Shown here: piece by piece, positions 12,201 to 19,362 of the stretch
How the letters are laid out: each line of letters opens with the position of its first letter
Numbering within the stretch: position 1 is the first letter of the stretch
NCBI RefSeq assembly: GCF_004340785.1
Contig: NZ_SLXS01000004.1
Span: forward strand, 124,001-188,000
Reading direction: 5' to 3'
Length of the DNA stretch: 64,000 nucleotides
Source of the DNA: Tumebacillus sp. BK434
GTDB taxonomy: Bacteria > Bacillota > Bacilli > Tumebacillales > Tumebacillaceae
The notes under the pieces: model-generated
What the model was told of the DNA's origin: nothing
The model's input: the letters and a program-made list of their open reading frames with translations, nothing else
Database searches by the model: none
Program-made: the position numbers and the translations under genes

Positions 12201-13457
12201 TTCCGCGTGGAGCTGGGCGAGATCGAAACGCAACTGCGCAAGCATCCGGCGGTGAAGGACGCGGCGGTCATCGTGCGCGACGAGGCGCTGCTCGGCTATG
12301 TGGTGGCAGAAGGCGTGAGCGGGGCGGAGCTTCGCGATCATCTGGCGGCACGGCTGCCGGAGTACATGGTGCCGTCCTTGCTGATCGTGCTGGAGGCGTT
12401 CCCGCTGACCCCGAACGGCAAAGTGGACCGCCGGGCGCTGCCGGAGCCGGTCCTGATCAACGAAAGCGAGTACGTGGCGCCGCGCGATGCGGTGGAGCTG
12501 CAGGTCGGCCAGATTTTTGCGGAGCTGCTCGGGCTTCCGCAAGTGGGGGCAAAGGATCACTTCTTCATCCTCGGCGGACACTCGCTCTTGGCGGTGCGCC
12601 TGACCGCGCAGCTTCAGCAAAAATTCGGCCAGGAACTGCCGCTGGCCCAACTGTTCCAGCAGGCGACGGTCGAAGGCATCGCCAACCTGCTCCGCCAAGG
12701 CGGGCAGGCTCCGTACACGCCGCTTGTGGAGCTGGCGAAAGGCGAAGGCAGTCCGTTCTTCTGTGTGCATGCGGTCGGAGGCAGTGCGCTGTCGTATCTG
12801 GAGCTGGCGAATGCGCTCGGTGGTGAGCAGCCGTTCTACGCCTTCCAGGCGCGAGGTTTGGAAGGCGCCGAATCGCCTTTTGCAGACATTGAGACGATGG
12901 CGGCGTGCTATGTGGCGGAGCTGGTCAACGTCCAGCCGGCGGGTCCGATCCACCTCGGCGGCTGGTCATTTGGCGGATCTGTTGCCTATGAGATGGTGCG
13001 CCAACTGCAAGCGCAAGGCCGGGAGGTGGCATCGCTGGTGCTGATCGACAGCTACGCGCCGACGTTGTTTGTCGAAGCGGAGCGGGAGGTGCTGCCGTCT
13101 TTCGCAGCCGATCTCGCCGGGCAGTTGGGCGTTGCCCTGTTGCCGGGAGCAGCGGAAGAGTTGGCGCGTCTGGAAGCGGAGGAGGCTCTTTCGTACCTGC
13201 ACCGCCACCTCGCGACCGACTTGAGCCTGGAGCGGCTGACCCGTCTGTTTGCCGTCTTCAAAGCCAACGTGAACGCGCTGGCCACCTACATGCCGCAGGG
13301 CACGCTCTCCGTGCCGGCCACCCTGTTCCTAAGCGAAACGAGCGCGGGCCATCCTTTGGCTCCGACGCTGGGTTGGGAAGAGCTGGTGGAACGCGTGGAA
13401 GTGAAGGCGGTGCAAGGCGATCACTTTACGGTGTTGCGGAATTTGCAGCATATTTAA
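219..13457 (+). CDS. Four-module NRPS with terminal thioesterase (C-A-T x4, TE)
   Basis: A 4412-residue termination subunit. Domains read from motifs: C1 (HHILLDG about residue 142), A1 (YTSGSTG about 615), T1 (LGGHSLL about 986); C2 about 1187, A2 about 1660, T2 about 2033; C3 about 2233, A3 about 2706 (HTSGSTG, with His for the usual Tyr), T3 about 3078; C4 about 3280, A4 about 3751, T4 about 4113; TE with G-W-S-F-G-G about 4248. All four C domains keep HHxxxDG. No E, Cy or MT domain was seen. By-eye pocket residues (GrsA order, lysine omitted): A1 D-G-M-Y-F-G-G-V-Y, A2 D-A-M-F-I-G-A-V-L, A3 D-S-K-S-I-G-V-V-F, A4 D-A-C-C-M-G-E-V-A. A3's Lys239 recalls Glu/Gln pockets, but I make no firm substrate call. 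The start lies two bases after the preceding subunit's stop, so they are one operon. Modules 2-4 are very alike; module 1 is more divergent and less GC-rich. The TE releases or cyclizes the product. Confidence 0.96.
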   Translation: MKRENIESLYELTPLQHGMLFHTLYAPDSGVYAVQLTMTLEGQLNQDAFSRAFRMVMERHPILRTAFFWEDLEKPLQVVGKEVELPLRVLDWSGMQTDVQHARAADFSRKDRLEPFTFTEAPVMRVTLIRFDEQTHSLVWTFHHILLDGWSIQLILKELWALYEAYQCGREPQLPASMPFRNYLSWLQRQNLGEAEAYWRKALQGFAKPTPLPLDYGKRVIEDSEVRNPVIDHRLSSDLYARLKGVSRSLQVTMNTLLQGIWALYLSRASGENDVLFGSTVSGRPGELPGVERMAGLFINTLPVRVGVELDAELGLWLKALQASQLEARQYEHTPLTKIQMWSEVPGDLKLFESLFVFENFLDDEAGEEEHIGSLKITDGSSAEQTSFPLTLTVIPAGELILRVQYDATRYAEQTVKSLLEHLEVMLNAVADRPDVQLKDIPLMSAAEHEAVLVSWNATAVPFPSDLLVHQYVEAHAANQPDALAVRSPGKAWTYGELNSYANRLAHFLKAEGMGPERLVGVCLERSPELVAAYLAAWKTGAAFLMIDPKYPGERIRFMLQDAGAGLLLTQESLQEIVAWEGGKSVCLDADAPVFARESKENLQTVSELSHLASVLYTSGSTGTPKGVELEHASILNFAHWYARRADLTAADCVTHIAGTGFDGTLMDLIPALLSGCSIVQPDEETRYAPQKLQAWMIEQEVTVAYATTALTEALMLLEWPENTPLRMQFTGGEALHIYPRPDLPFRVINGYGPTEATVYTTAYEVPSTPDAGRLPSIGRPLANMSVYVLDESLRPLPVGMPGELYAGGIGLGRGYLRRPELTAEKFLDTEFGRLYKTGDKVRWLPDGNLEYFGRLDQLVKIRGFRIELGEIEAALLKHPQVKEAAVLVQEQQILAYVAGSAVPSPQELRQYLAQDMPEFMLPAYFVALAALPLTANGKVNRRALPAPGREHAAGAEETVRARTETERRLVDVWQKVLKLDGIGVTDNFFALGGHSLLATQVMGQVASACGVELPLRTLFEAPTIEALAKLIDGEEAGKATEPSAMERVERSQRLPLSFAQERLWFLEQFNTHSAAYNIPMALRMTGQLDVAALQASFNEIMSRHEALRTTFAVVDGQPEQVILAEQELPFELVDYSALPPELAMVQAALGAVEEGETPFTLTAGALVRAKLFRIAEADHVLLLTMHHIISDGWSMGVLIDELSKLYDAFRQGAASPLAPLPIQYADFAHWQRQWFRGDVEEQQLAYWKQTLQGAPAVLQLPTDKPRPAVQTFVGATREIVLSAALTERLKALSQQEGATLFMTLLAAFNVLLARYSGQEDIVVGSPIAGRTRPETHGLIGFFVNTLALRTDLSEDPSFRELLQRVREVTLGAYAHQDLPFERLVQEVRPERDMSHPPMFQVMFALQNAPMDDLNLSGLTWRDFPVERGTSKFDLSLLVQEENGGLAGIVEYNTDLFAETTIVRMIDSFAVLLEHLTGSPNESVFAAAMITPEEQRLLLEDWKGNTVPFDEAACGHHLFERQAERTPDLIAVEYGDVTLTYRELNERANRLAHHLQARGVGPEQLVAIVVERGPEMIVGALGVLKAGGAYVPIDPAYPADRIAFQLEDGAVSVLLTQSHLAAGLPAAAAHVICLDVELFPEESAANPESCVRPDNLAYVIYTSGSTGKPKGVLIEHRSLVNFTEWYVRYFDVQAGSRSFQFSSFSFDASVMDIYPTLAVGATLVLFKREELLPGPQLQQLMQEKRVNRMFATPSMMMQLPSGELPDLHTVIIGGEALSREVVQLWQGAGRIVYNAYGPTETTVLATVGPCDGESVPPIGQPIANAELYVLDAKLQPVPVGVPGELHIGGVGVARGYLNRADLTAEKFIETPYGRLYKTGDAVRWLADGSLEYFGRIDQQVKIRGFRIELGEIEAVLRQHPAVQDAAVLAVEMEAGDKQLVGYVAVGEQEPPAASELRAHLKSVLPEFMVPGLYVMLEALPLTVNRKVDRAALPAPDRTQSAEADQISPRTPVEAAVANVWQTVLRLPQVGVQENFFELGGHSLLATQVMSHLTAALGVELPLRALFEAPTVEGLSARVEQLLGTAGAAKAMPLLPVAREAAAELSFAQERLWLFEQFEPGTSTYNMPFALRLTGSLNTAALQAAFDEILRRHEVLRTVYVMLDGAPKQMVVPDVQVPFTVHDLSELPAWEREMQAVLTAIEEGDLPFDLAQGPMLRTVLLKLDAEEHVLLMTFHHIASDGWSMGILIEELSAFYQAYVAGATSPLTPLPVQYADYAHWQRKRMEGGVLEEQMSYWKEQMRDASFVLQLPTDKPRPAMQTFNGAMRELSLQPSLLPRLKELSQQEGATLFMTLLSAFNILLARLSGQEDIVVGSPIAGRTNKETEGLIGFFVNTLALRTELSGELSFRELLARVKETTLGAFAHQEVPFERLVRELQPERNMSYAPLFQVMFALQNMRLGDLELPGLTLSDFPVDKSTSMFDLTLSLYEGETGLEGNLKYNTDLFEEETMARLIERFELLLEGIVSAPDRRIAELPIVTEAERKEIAEWNETAAPFSQDVCAHHFFEQQAEREPERIAVEFGETMLTYRELNERANRLAHHLQARGVGPDRLVAIAVEKGPEMLIGLLGVLKAGGAYLPIDPAYPAERIAYQLEDGGVQVLLTQSHLAAELPSGGADMILLDVETFEHEPVSNPQSAVQPSNLAYVIHTSGSTGKPKGVLIEHRNLVNFIEMFLKDFDLQAGMRCSMFPSFSFDSSVKDLYPPLAVGATLVLFTREQLLPGPELQQLLREKRVERISTTPAMLAQLPSDDLPALNTVICGGTVLPLEVVQRWKTEGRRVINVYGPTETTVFVTAEVCDGERAPSIGSPLQNSTVHVLDAYLQPVPVGVAGELHIGGAGVARGYLNRAELTAEKFVETPVGRLYKTGDAVRWTKDGKLEYIGRIDLQVKVRGYRIELGEIEALLRQHPAVQDAAVVALPDRSGENQLVGYVAVGAESALATADLRGYLKAHLPEFMVPGLFVQLEALPLTVNRKIDRAALPAPDRAMMVQNTEVILPRTPLENTVAGVWRKVLGLPLVGVEQNFFELGGHSLLATQVMASLASELHLQVPLRTLFEAPTVAALAAGIERMLREKGASKTLPILPVPRSQALPLSFAQERLWFYEQFHQGTSTYNMPFALRLKGQLDQTALRRTFDEILRRHEVLRTSFVSRDGEAVQVIGDEVPTPFAVVDLRELPDWQREMQAALTAIEEGELPFAMTEGPMLRAVLLQLDEAEHVLLVTMHHIASDGWSMSVLTRELSVLYEAFASGQPSPLAPLPVQYADYANWQREWFAGGVLEEQLGYWKRQLQDASFVLELPTDKQRPAVQTFNGVLQEISLAQGLLPRLKALSQQEGVTLFMTLLAAFNTLLSRLSGQEDIVVGSPIAGRTRQETEGLIGFFVNTLALRTDLSGNPSFRELLARVRETTLDAYAHQDLPFERLVREVQPERDLSYSALFQVMFVLQNAPQGDLELPGLTLSNFPVAKATSMFDLTFALYEREDGLAGSVQYNTDLYEEETIQRIIGRFEVLLAGIAEAPDRAIAELPVLTPDERGLLAKWQETEAPYSEQACLHQLIEAQAARTPDAIAAESAEQTLTFRELNEQANRIARTLQERGVGPDQLVAIAVTRTPQMAVAVLAVLKAGGAYLPLDPTYPSERLAYLLADSQVKWLLTEQQLVTELPVSQAEIVLLDADWSSQSAAPVTSAATPDHLAYVIYTSGSTGQPKGVLVNHRGLVNFVEAQGKRNAWQPGDRVLKFTSFAFDASACDLLVPLAFGATVVFAGHLLPGPELSRLLRTEKITGICISPSALAMLPEEDLPDLRVIMAGGEVVSAALIGRFADGRDFYVEYGPTETTVAVTAMKAAPGNRSALLGYPLPNVRLHVLDAHQQPVAIGVLGELHVSGPMVARGYLNRPDLTAEKFIEVNGERLYKTGDLARWLPDGSLEYGGRIDDQVKLRGFRVELGEIETQLRKHPAVKDAAVIVRDEALLGYVVAEGVSGAELRDHLAARLPEYMVPSLLIVLEAFPLTPNGKVDRRALPEPVLINESEYVAPRDAVELQVGQIFAELLGLPQVGAKDHFFILGGHSLLAVRLTAQLQQKFGQELPLAQLFQQATVEGIANLLRQGGQAPYTPLVELAKGEGSPFFCVHAVGGSALSYLELANALGGEQPFYAFQARGLEGAESPFADIETMAACYVAELVNVQPAGPIHLGGWSFGGSVAYEMVRQLQAQGREVASLVLIDSYAPTLFVEAEREVLPSFAADLAGQLGVALLPGAAEELARLEAEEALSYLHRHLATDLSLERLTRLFAVFKANVNALATYMPQGTLSVPATLFLSETSAGHPLAPTLGWEELVERVEVKAVQGDHFTVLRNLQHI

Positions 13458-13462
13458 TGGGA

Positions 13463-13498
13463 AAGAGCTGTTGGCTTTCAGGCCAACAGCTCTTTTTT
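13463..13498 (+). terminator. Rho-independent terminator after the TE-containing NRPS
   Basis: Perfect stem AGAGCTGTTGGC / GCCAACAGCTCT with a six-base loop, followed by a run of T. It begins about six bases after the NRPS stop codon and closes the upstream NRPS operon. Confidence 0.9.
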
Positions 13499-13528
13499 GT
13501 ATCCGGGCGGGCTTGCGCGGCCAACAAG

Positions 13529-13562
13529 AAAAGGACTCCTCATCTGCTCGAGGAGTCCTTTT
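13529..13562. terminator. Hairpin at the 3' end of the small minus-strand gene
   Basis: AAAAGGACTCCT and AGGAGTCCTTTT pair around a ten-base loop. The stem spans the stop codon of the convergent minus-strand gene. With A/T runs on both sides it could terminate in either direction. Confidence 0.6.
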
Positions 13563-13725
13563 CCTTCTCCATCAACTTCTGCACATTTTCCTTCGGATTC
13601 CAGCAGTCGAACTGATACTTCGGCTGCGTATCGAAGCCCAAGCGGGCGCATTTGCTCTTTCGCTTCCCCGCTTCCTCCACGATCGAATAGTGCTGGCAGG
13701 TCGCGCAGCAATGAAACCGATTCAT
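13540..13725 (-). CDS. Small cysteine-rich protein, possible zinc-binding (61 aa)
   Basis: Starts M-N-R-F-H-C-C-A-T-C-Q-H and contains four more spaced polar/aromatic blocks, including C-A-R-L-G and D-C-W-N-P-K-E. The five cysteines (C-C-x2-C near the N-terminus, two single Cys later) suggest a small metal-binding fold. I recognise the general look of a conserved uncharacterised Bacillales small protein, not a named family. ATG at 13725 is preferred over the upstream in-frame TTG because a GAGGTGAT ribosome binding site lies at the right distance. It is convergent with the NRPS gene and divergent from the FAAL-NRPS, and is probably a host gene left between two biosynthetic operons. No role in the pathways is evident. 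Confidence 0.7.
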   Translation of the reverse strand: MNRFHCCATCQHYSIVEEAGKRKSKCARLGFDTQPKYQFDCWNPKENVQKLMEKEKDSSSR

Positions 13726-13804
13726 CAAGAGATCACCTCAGTTTCATACTTCTTCAAGCTCCCACACATCCCTCCTCATTAAACATTGCAATAAATTTGA
13801 TCAC

Positions 13805-13864
13805 AGTAACAATCACAATAAATCACACGATCTGCAATTCTAAAGTTTAGGCAGGATTGTTACT
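13805..13864. promoter_or_regulatory. Inverted repeat in the leader region of line 1, candidate operator
   Basis: The AT-rich gap 13726-13966 holds a perfect 10-bp inverted repeat: AGTAACAATC at 13805-13814 and GATTGTTACT at 13855-13864. A related copy GATTGTAAC lies at 13888-13896. The spacing of half-sites (about 40 bp) and position upstream of a 17-kb biosynthetic operon would suit a regulator binding site. I could not place a convincing -35/-10 pair; TTGTTA at 13857 followed by GATTAT at 13881 is only a weak candidate. Confidence 0.4.
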
Positions 13865-13966
13865 ATTACTATCGAATAGGGATTATAGATTGTAACTTAT
13901 TGTAGCAATTTCAGAAACTTATAAATGCAGAAAATTATGGAAACCTCAAGACTGGAGGAACTACTC

Positions 13967-16900
13967 ATGCACGAAACGCAGGTATTGTCTGCCACGCTCG
14001 TGGATCTGCTGCGCTACAGAGCGCAGGAGCAGCCAAGCCAACTTGCGTATCGCTTTCTGGTTGAAGATGAGGCAGTGGAGTATTCCTATGCTCTGCTCGA
14101 TCAAAAGGCCCGCGCGCTGGGCGCCCTTTTGCAAAGCATGGGGGCGTCCGGGGAGCGGGCACTGCTGTTGTATCCGCCGGGGCCGGAGTATGTGGTCGCC
14201 TTTTTTGGCTGCCTGTACGCAGGCGTGGTCGCGGTGCCTGCCTATCCGCCGCGCCAAAACGGCAACTTGTCCCGCCTCGTCGCGGTCGCTTCTGACGCCC
14301 GCGCAGCTTTTGCTTTGACCACCGATGAGATTCACAATACGATCGAACGCCGCTTTGCCGACACGCCGGGCCTGCAGACGATGCGCCTGCTCGCGACCGA
14401 TCATCTCGACGGGTCGCTCGCCCTCGCCTGGCAGCACCCCGGTGCCGACGCGTCGTCGCTTGCGTTCTTGCAATACACATCCGGCTCGACCTCCGCGCCC
14501 AAAGGCGTCATGCTCACCCATGGCAACCTGCTGCACAACCTCGGCCTGATCCATCAGAACTTCGGCATCGCCGACGGCACCAAAGGCGTGCTCTGGCTGC
14601 CTCCGTTCCATGACATGGGACTGATCGGCGGCGTGTTGCAGCCGTTGTACGGCGGGTATGAGATGACCCTGATGCCGCCCGTGTCCTTCATTCAAAAGCC
14701 GCTGCGCTGGCTGGAGACGATCTCCCGCCTCGGCGCCACGCTTGGCGGCGGGCCGAACTTCGCCTACGATCTTTGCGTGCAAAAAATAGCCCCGGAGGTG
14801 CGCGATACTCTCGACCTCTCCCACTGGGAGACGGCGTTTACGGGCGCAGAACCGATTCGCCCGGAGACGTTGGAGCGCTTCTCCGATTGCTTTGCCCCTT
14901 GCGGATTCCGCAAGGAGGCGTTTTATCCCTGCTACGGCCTCGCCGAAGGCACCTTGTTTGTCACCGGCGGCGTCAAACAGACCGCTCCGCTCACGCTCGC
15001 CTTAGACGGTGAGGCGCTGGAGCAAAACAAAGTCCGCCCGGCAGCCGCCGTCACTGAGCAGACGCGCCGTCTCGTCGGCTGCGGCAGCCCGGAGCGCACC
15101 GACCAGCGCGTGCACATCGTCCACCCGGACACGTTCACCGTCTGTGCGGAAGAGGAAGTCGGCGAGATCTGGGTCGGCGGACGCAGCGTCGCCCAAGGTT
15201 ACTGGGAAGCGCCGGACAAGACGCAGGAGACGTTTGCTGCCCGCCTGGCGACGGGCGAAGGGCCGTTCCTGCGCACCGGCGACCTCGGCTTCCTATTGGA
15301 AGGCGAGCTGTTCGTCACCGGCCGCCTCAAAGACCTGATCATCATCCGCGGGCGCAACCACTACCCGCAAGACCTTGAGTTCACCGTCTCCGAAGCGCAC
15401 ATCGCCGTGCCGGCCGGAGCGGGGGCGGCATTTTCGGTGGAAGCGGATGGGGAAGAGCGGCTGGTCATCGTCAGCGAAGTCGAGCGCGCTCACCGCAAAG
15501 GCAACCTCGCCGAAGTCGCCGCGGCGATCCGCCAAAAGATCGCCGAGCAGCATGAGCTGCAGGCGTATGGCATCGTCCTGATCAAACCGGCGAGCATCCC
15601 GAAGACGTCCAGCGGCAAGATTCAGCGTCACGCCTGCCGCCAGCGCTTTCTCGACGGTACGCTCGATGTGCTGCACGCCGACGTGCTGGGCCAAGGGGCA
15701 ACAGCTGGGCCTGACGCGCCAACGAAAGGTTTGCAAACCGGCTTTGACTTCGGCAGCCTCGACCGGGACGGCCTGCTCGCGCTGACCGAAAGCGAGCGCC
15801 TGATCGCGCTGGAGAGCTACCTGCTGGCCAAGTCGGCTCAGGTGTTAAACGTGCACCCGGCGCAGATCGACCGCAGCCAGTCGCTGAACGTGCTCGGCCT
15901 CGACTCGCTGATGGCGGTCGAGCTGAAAAACGAAGTGGAAGAGACGTTTCAGACGGACCTTTCGCTCACCACGCTGCTCGACGGTCCGAGCATCACCGAG
16001 CTGGCGACCGAAGTGCTGGTCAAGATCGGTGAGAACGCAGCAGGCGCAGCGCAGCAGCAAGATGCAACCGGAGACACGGCCGGAACCGGCTCGACAGCAA
16101 CCGAATGCGCTGCTCCCTCCACCTTCCCGCTGTCCTACGGTCAGCGCTCGCTCTGGTTCATGCAGCGCCTCGCTCCGGACAGCTCCGCCTATAACGTTTC
16201 GCGTGCCGTGAAAGTGCCGGCCGCCTTGAATACGCAAGCTTTGCAAACGGCGCTCACCCAGCTCTGTGCACGCCACCCGCAGCTGCGCACCCGCATGGAA
16301 CTCCAGGACGGCGAACCGCTTCAGCTCGTGCAGGAGCAGCCCAACTTCCATTTTGCCGTGGAACAGGCGGCCGGGTGGAGCGAGGAGCAGTTGCAACAGC
16401 GCCTGAGCGTGGAAGCCGACCGACCGTTCGATCTGGCGCAAGGTCCGCTGTGGCGCGTCCTAGTCTTCTCGCGGTCGGCAGAAGAGCACGTGCTGCTCTT
16501 GTCGATGCACCACATCATCACCGACTTCTGGTCGCTCGGCCTGTTCACCGCCGAACTGCGCGACCTCTACCACGCGGCGGCAACGGGCACTCAAGCGGCG
16601 ATTCGCACCGCCGGGCAGAGCTACGGCGCGTACGTCTGCCAGCAGACGGAGATGCTGAACGGGGCCAAAGGCGAACAGCTCTACCGCTACTGGCAGCAGC
16701 AGCTGTCCGGCCAACTGCCCGTGCTCAACCTGCCGACCGACCGTCCTCGCCCGCCGGTGCAGACGTTCCGCGGCGCGTCGCATGAGTTCCGTCTGGGAGC
16801 CAGATTGACGGAAGAGGTCAAAGAATTTGCCAAAGCGCAGAACACAACGCTGTATACCGCTCTGCTCGCCGCGTACCACGTGCTGCTGCACCGCTACACC

Positions 16901-19357
16901 GGCCAGGACGACATCCTCGTCGGCTCGCCGGCAGCGGGCCGCACTTCGGCGAAAGATGCGGGCACGCTCGGCTATTTCGTCAACCCGATCGTCCTGCGCG
17001 GACGGTTCCAAGGCGCGGAAACGTTCGCTGCGTTTACCGAAGCGATGCGCCGCACGGTGCTGGGCGCGCTCGATCATCAGGAGTATCCGTTCTCCCTGCT
17101 CGTCGAGAAGCTCCATCCGCAGCGCGACCCCAGCGTCTCGCCGCTGTTCCAGGCGTTTTTCGTCCTGCAGAAATCGCACCTGCTCGACCGCGACGGCCTG
17201 ACCGCCTTTGCGCTGAACGAAGCGGGTGCGCAGCTCGGCGGCGACCTGCCGCTGGAGTCGATGCGCCTCGCCCAGACGCACGTCCAATATGATCTGATTC
17301 TCACCTTGGCCGAAGTGGAAGGTGAACTTTCCGCGTCCTTCGACTACAACGCCGACATGTTCGACCCGTCGACCGTCGCGCGCATGAGCGGCCACTTCAC
17401 GACGCTCCTGCACGGACTGATCTCCGCGCCGCACCGGCCGCTCGCCCACGCCCCGCTGTTGACAGCAGCGGAAGAACGGCATCTGCTGGGCGACTGGCAT
17501 GCGAGGCGGGCCGATTATGGGGAGCCGGTCTGCGCCCATGAGCTGTTCGAGCGGACAGCGGAAGAGCTGCCGCACAAGACGGCGCTCGAACTGGGCGATA
17601 TCAAGCTGACCTACGCCGAACTGAACGAGCGCGCCAACCGGCTCGCCCATCATTTGCGAAAAGCGGGTGTGACGCAGGAATCGCTCGTCGCCGTCTCAAT
17701 GGAGCGGTCGGTGGAGATGGTTGTCGCCATGTTCGGCATTCTCAAGGCGGGCGGTGCCTACCTGCCGCTCGATCCGGCCTATCCGGGCGAGCGCCTGTCC
17801 TTCATGCTCGAAGACTCCGGCGCGAAGATCCTGCTCACCCAAGCGCATCTCGCGGAGCAATTGCCGAAGCATTCCGTCCGGCAGATCCTGCTCGACGCCG
17901 ACTGGGCGCAGATCGCCGTGGAGAGTGCTGCCAACCCGGCTCCGGCGGCCGGGCCGCACAGCCTCGCCTACGTCATCTACACGTCCGGCTCAACCGGAAA
18001 GCCCAAAGGCGTGCTGCTCGAACATGCCGGCCTGTTTAACCTTGTGCACGTCCTGCATGACGCCTTCCAGATCGATGGCAGCACCCGCGTCCTGCAGTTC
18101 GCGTCGTTCTCGTTTGACGCCTCGGTCGCCGAAGTGTTCACCGTGCTCAGCGCAGGCGGCACGCTCGTCCTCGCCGACAAAAACGACCTGCTGCCCGGCC
18201 CGGCGCTGCTCAAGCTGCTGAACGACAAACAGGTGCACAACGTCACCTTGCCGCCGTCGGTGTTGGCGATGCTGTCCGGCGATGATCTGCCGCACCTGCG
18301 CACGGTGATCTCCGCCGGGGAAGCCTGCACGAAAGAGATCGTCGAACGCTGGTCGACCAGCGGCCGCCGCTTCGTCAACGGCTACGGTCCGACGGAAAAC
18401 ACAGTCTGCACCACGCATGCCCTGCTGAGCACAGGCTCTGCCGTCCATATCGGCCGGCCGAACCCCAATGTCGAAGTCTACATCCTCGACAGCCATGGCC
18501 AGCCTGTGCCGCTCGGCGTGCCGGGCGAACTGTACATCGGCGGCGCGATGCTGGCCCGCGGCTACTTGAACCGCCCGGAACTGACCGCAGAAAAATTCGT
18601 CCCGCATCTCTTCCCAAGCGACGGAGGCGCGAAGCTCTACCGCTCCGGCGACCTCGTGCGCTGGCGGCCGGACGGCACGATCGAATACCTCGGCCGCCTC
18701 GACCATCAGGTGAAAGTGCGCGGCTTCCGCATCGAGCTCGACGAGATCGAAGCGCAGTTGATCCGTCAGGACGGTGTGGAGAGCAGCGTTGTGATCGCCC
18801 GCGAAGACCAGCCGGGGCAAAAGCGCCTCGTCGCCTATGTCACGACCCAAGAACAGGCGGCGCTCACCGTGCCCGACCTGCGCCAGGCGCTGAAAGCGTC
18901 CCTGCCCGACTACATGGTGCCGTCAGCGTTCGTCCTGCTCACGGCATTTCCGCTCACGCCAAACGGCAAGATCGACCGTAAAGCTCTGCCTGCGCCGGAC
19001 GGCGAACGAGCGGTGGAAAGCGCCTATGTCGCGCCGGGCTCCGAGCTGGAGCAGCAGGTGACGGCGATCTGGCAGGCAGTGCTCGGCCTTGACAAGATCG
19101 GCGTGCACGACAACTTTTTTGACCTCGGCGGGCATTCGCTGCTGATGGTCAAAGTCCATGAGCGACTGCAGCAGGAGATGAAGCGCGAGTTCTCCGTCGT
19201 CGAGATGTTCAAATACCCGACCGTCTCGGCGCTGGTCAAATTTATGCAGCAAGATGCTGCCGCCAAGCCATCAATACAGGAAATCCGTGATCAAGCCAGC
19301 AAGCAGCGGGAAGCGCTGAACAAGCGCAAACAGCTGCTCAAAGATCGGAGGAAGTAA
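13967..19357 (+). CDS. FAAL-loaded NRPS initiation subunit (FAAL-ACP-C-A-T)
   Basis: A 1796-residue protein when started at ATG 13967, which has ACTGGAGG just upstream and aligns residue for residue with the start of the paralogous FAAL at 46020; the longer in-frame start at 13925 lacks that support. Order: fatty acyl-AMP ligase (residues 1-590, YTSGSTSAPKG about 168), acyl carrier (GLDSL about 643), condensation domain (HHIITDFW about 848), adenylation domain (YTSGSTGKPKG about 1336) and carrier (LGGHSLL about 1714). The FAAL activates a fatty acid as acyl-AMP and loads it on the ACP; the C domain joins it to the first amino acid. By-eye A pocket is D-A-A-T-I-A-G-V-C, close to GrsA's Phe code D-A-W-T-I-A-A-V-C but with Ala at position 239, so an aromatic residue is likely. 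The basic C-terminal tail (Lys/Arg rich) may be a docking element. First gene of line 1. Confidence 0.95.
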   Translation: MHETQVLSATLVDLLRYRAQEQPSQLAYRFLVEDEAVEYSYALLDQKARALGALLQSMGASGERALLLYPPGPEYVVAFFGCLYAGVVAVPAYPPRQNGNLSRLVAVASDARAAFALTTDEIHNTIERRFADTPGLQTMRLLATDHLDGSLALAWQHPGADASSLAFLQYTSGSTSAPKGVMLTHGNLLHNLGLIHQNFGIADGTKGVLWLPPFHDMGLIGGVLQPLYGGYEMTLMPPVSFIQKPLRWLETISRLGATLGGGPNFAYDLCVQKIAPEVRDTLDLSHWETAFTGAEPIRPETLERFSDCFAPCGFRKEAFYPCYGLAEGTLFVTGGVKQTAPLTLALDGEALEQNKVRPAAAVTEQTRRLVGCGSPERTDQRVHIVHPDTFTVCAEEEVGEIWVGGRSVAQGYWEAPDKTQETFAARLATGEGPFLRTGDLGFLLEGELFVTGRLKDLIIIRGRNHYPQDLEFTVSEAHIAVPAGAGAAFSVEADGEERLVIVSEVERAHRKGNLAEVAAAIRQKIAEQHELQAYGIVLIKPASIPKTSSGKIQRHACRQRFLDGTLDVLHADVLGQGATAGPDAPTKGLQTGFDFGSLDRDGLLALTESERLIALESYLLAKSAQVLNVHPAQIDRSQSLNVLGLDSLMAVELKNEVEETFQTDLSLTTLLDGPSITELATEVLVKIGENAAGAAQQQDATGDTAGTGSTATECAAPSTFPLSYGQRSLWFMQRLAPDSSAYNVSRAVKVPAALNTQALQTALTQLCARHPQLRTRMELQDGEPLQLVQEQPNFHFAVEQAAGWSEEQLQQRLSVEADRPFDLAQGPLWRVLVFSRSAEEHVLLLSMHHIITDFWSLGLFTAELRDLYHAAATGTQAAIRTAGQSYGAYVCQQTEMLNGAKGEQLYRYWQQQLSGQLPVLNLPTDRPRPPVQTFRGASHEFRLGARLTEEVKEFAKAQNTTLYTALLAAYHVLLHRYTGQDDILVGSPAAGRTSAKDAGTLGYFVNPIVLRGRFQGAETFAAFTEAMRRTVLGALDHQEYPFSLLVEKLHPQRDPSVSPLFQAFFVLQKSHLLDRDGLTAFALNEAGAQLGGDLPLESMRLAQTHVQYDLILTLAEVEGELSASFDYNADMFDPSTVARMSGHFTTLLHGLISAPHRPLAHAPLLTAAEERHLLGDWHARRADYGEPVCAHELFERTAEELPHKTALELGDIKLTYAELNERANRLAHHLRKAGVTQESLVAVSMERSVEMVVAMFGILKAGGAYLPLDPAYPGERLSFMLEDSGAKILLTQAHLAEQLPKHSVRQILLDADWAQIAVESAANPAPAAGPHSLAYVIYTSGSTGKPKGVLLEHAGLFNLVHVLHDAFQIDGSTRVLQFASFSFDASVAEVFTVLSAGGTLVLADKNDLLPGPALLKLLNDKQVHNVTLPPSVLAMLSGDDLPHLRTVISAGEACTKEIVERWSTSGRRFVNGYGPTENTVCTTHALLSTGSAVHIGRPNPNVEVYILDSHGQPVPLGVPGELYIGGAMLARGYLNRPELTAEKFVPHLFPSDGGAKLYRSGDLVRWRPDGTIEYLGRLDHQVKVRGFRIELDEIEAQLIRQDGVESSVVIAREDQPGQKRLVAYVTTQEQAALTVPDLRQALKASLPDYMVPSAFVLLTAFPLTPNGKIDRKALPAPDGERAVESAYVAPGSELEQQVTAIWQAVLGLDKIGVHDNFFDLGGHSLLMVKVHERLQQEMKREFSVVEMFKYPTVSALVKFMQQDAAAKPSIQEIRDQASKQREALNKRKQLLKDRRK

Positions 19358-19362
19358 GAGCG

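Noticed and set aside
3200-12700. Regularly recurring DNA motifs resembling a repeat array or CRISPR
   Set aside because: Recurrences are conserved NRPS core motifs about 3.1 kb apart, in frame, not short spaced repeats.
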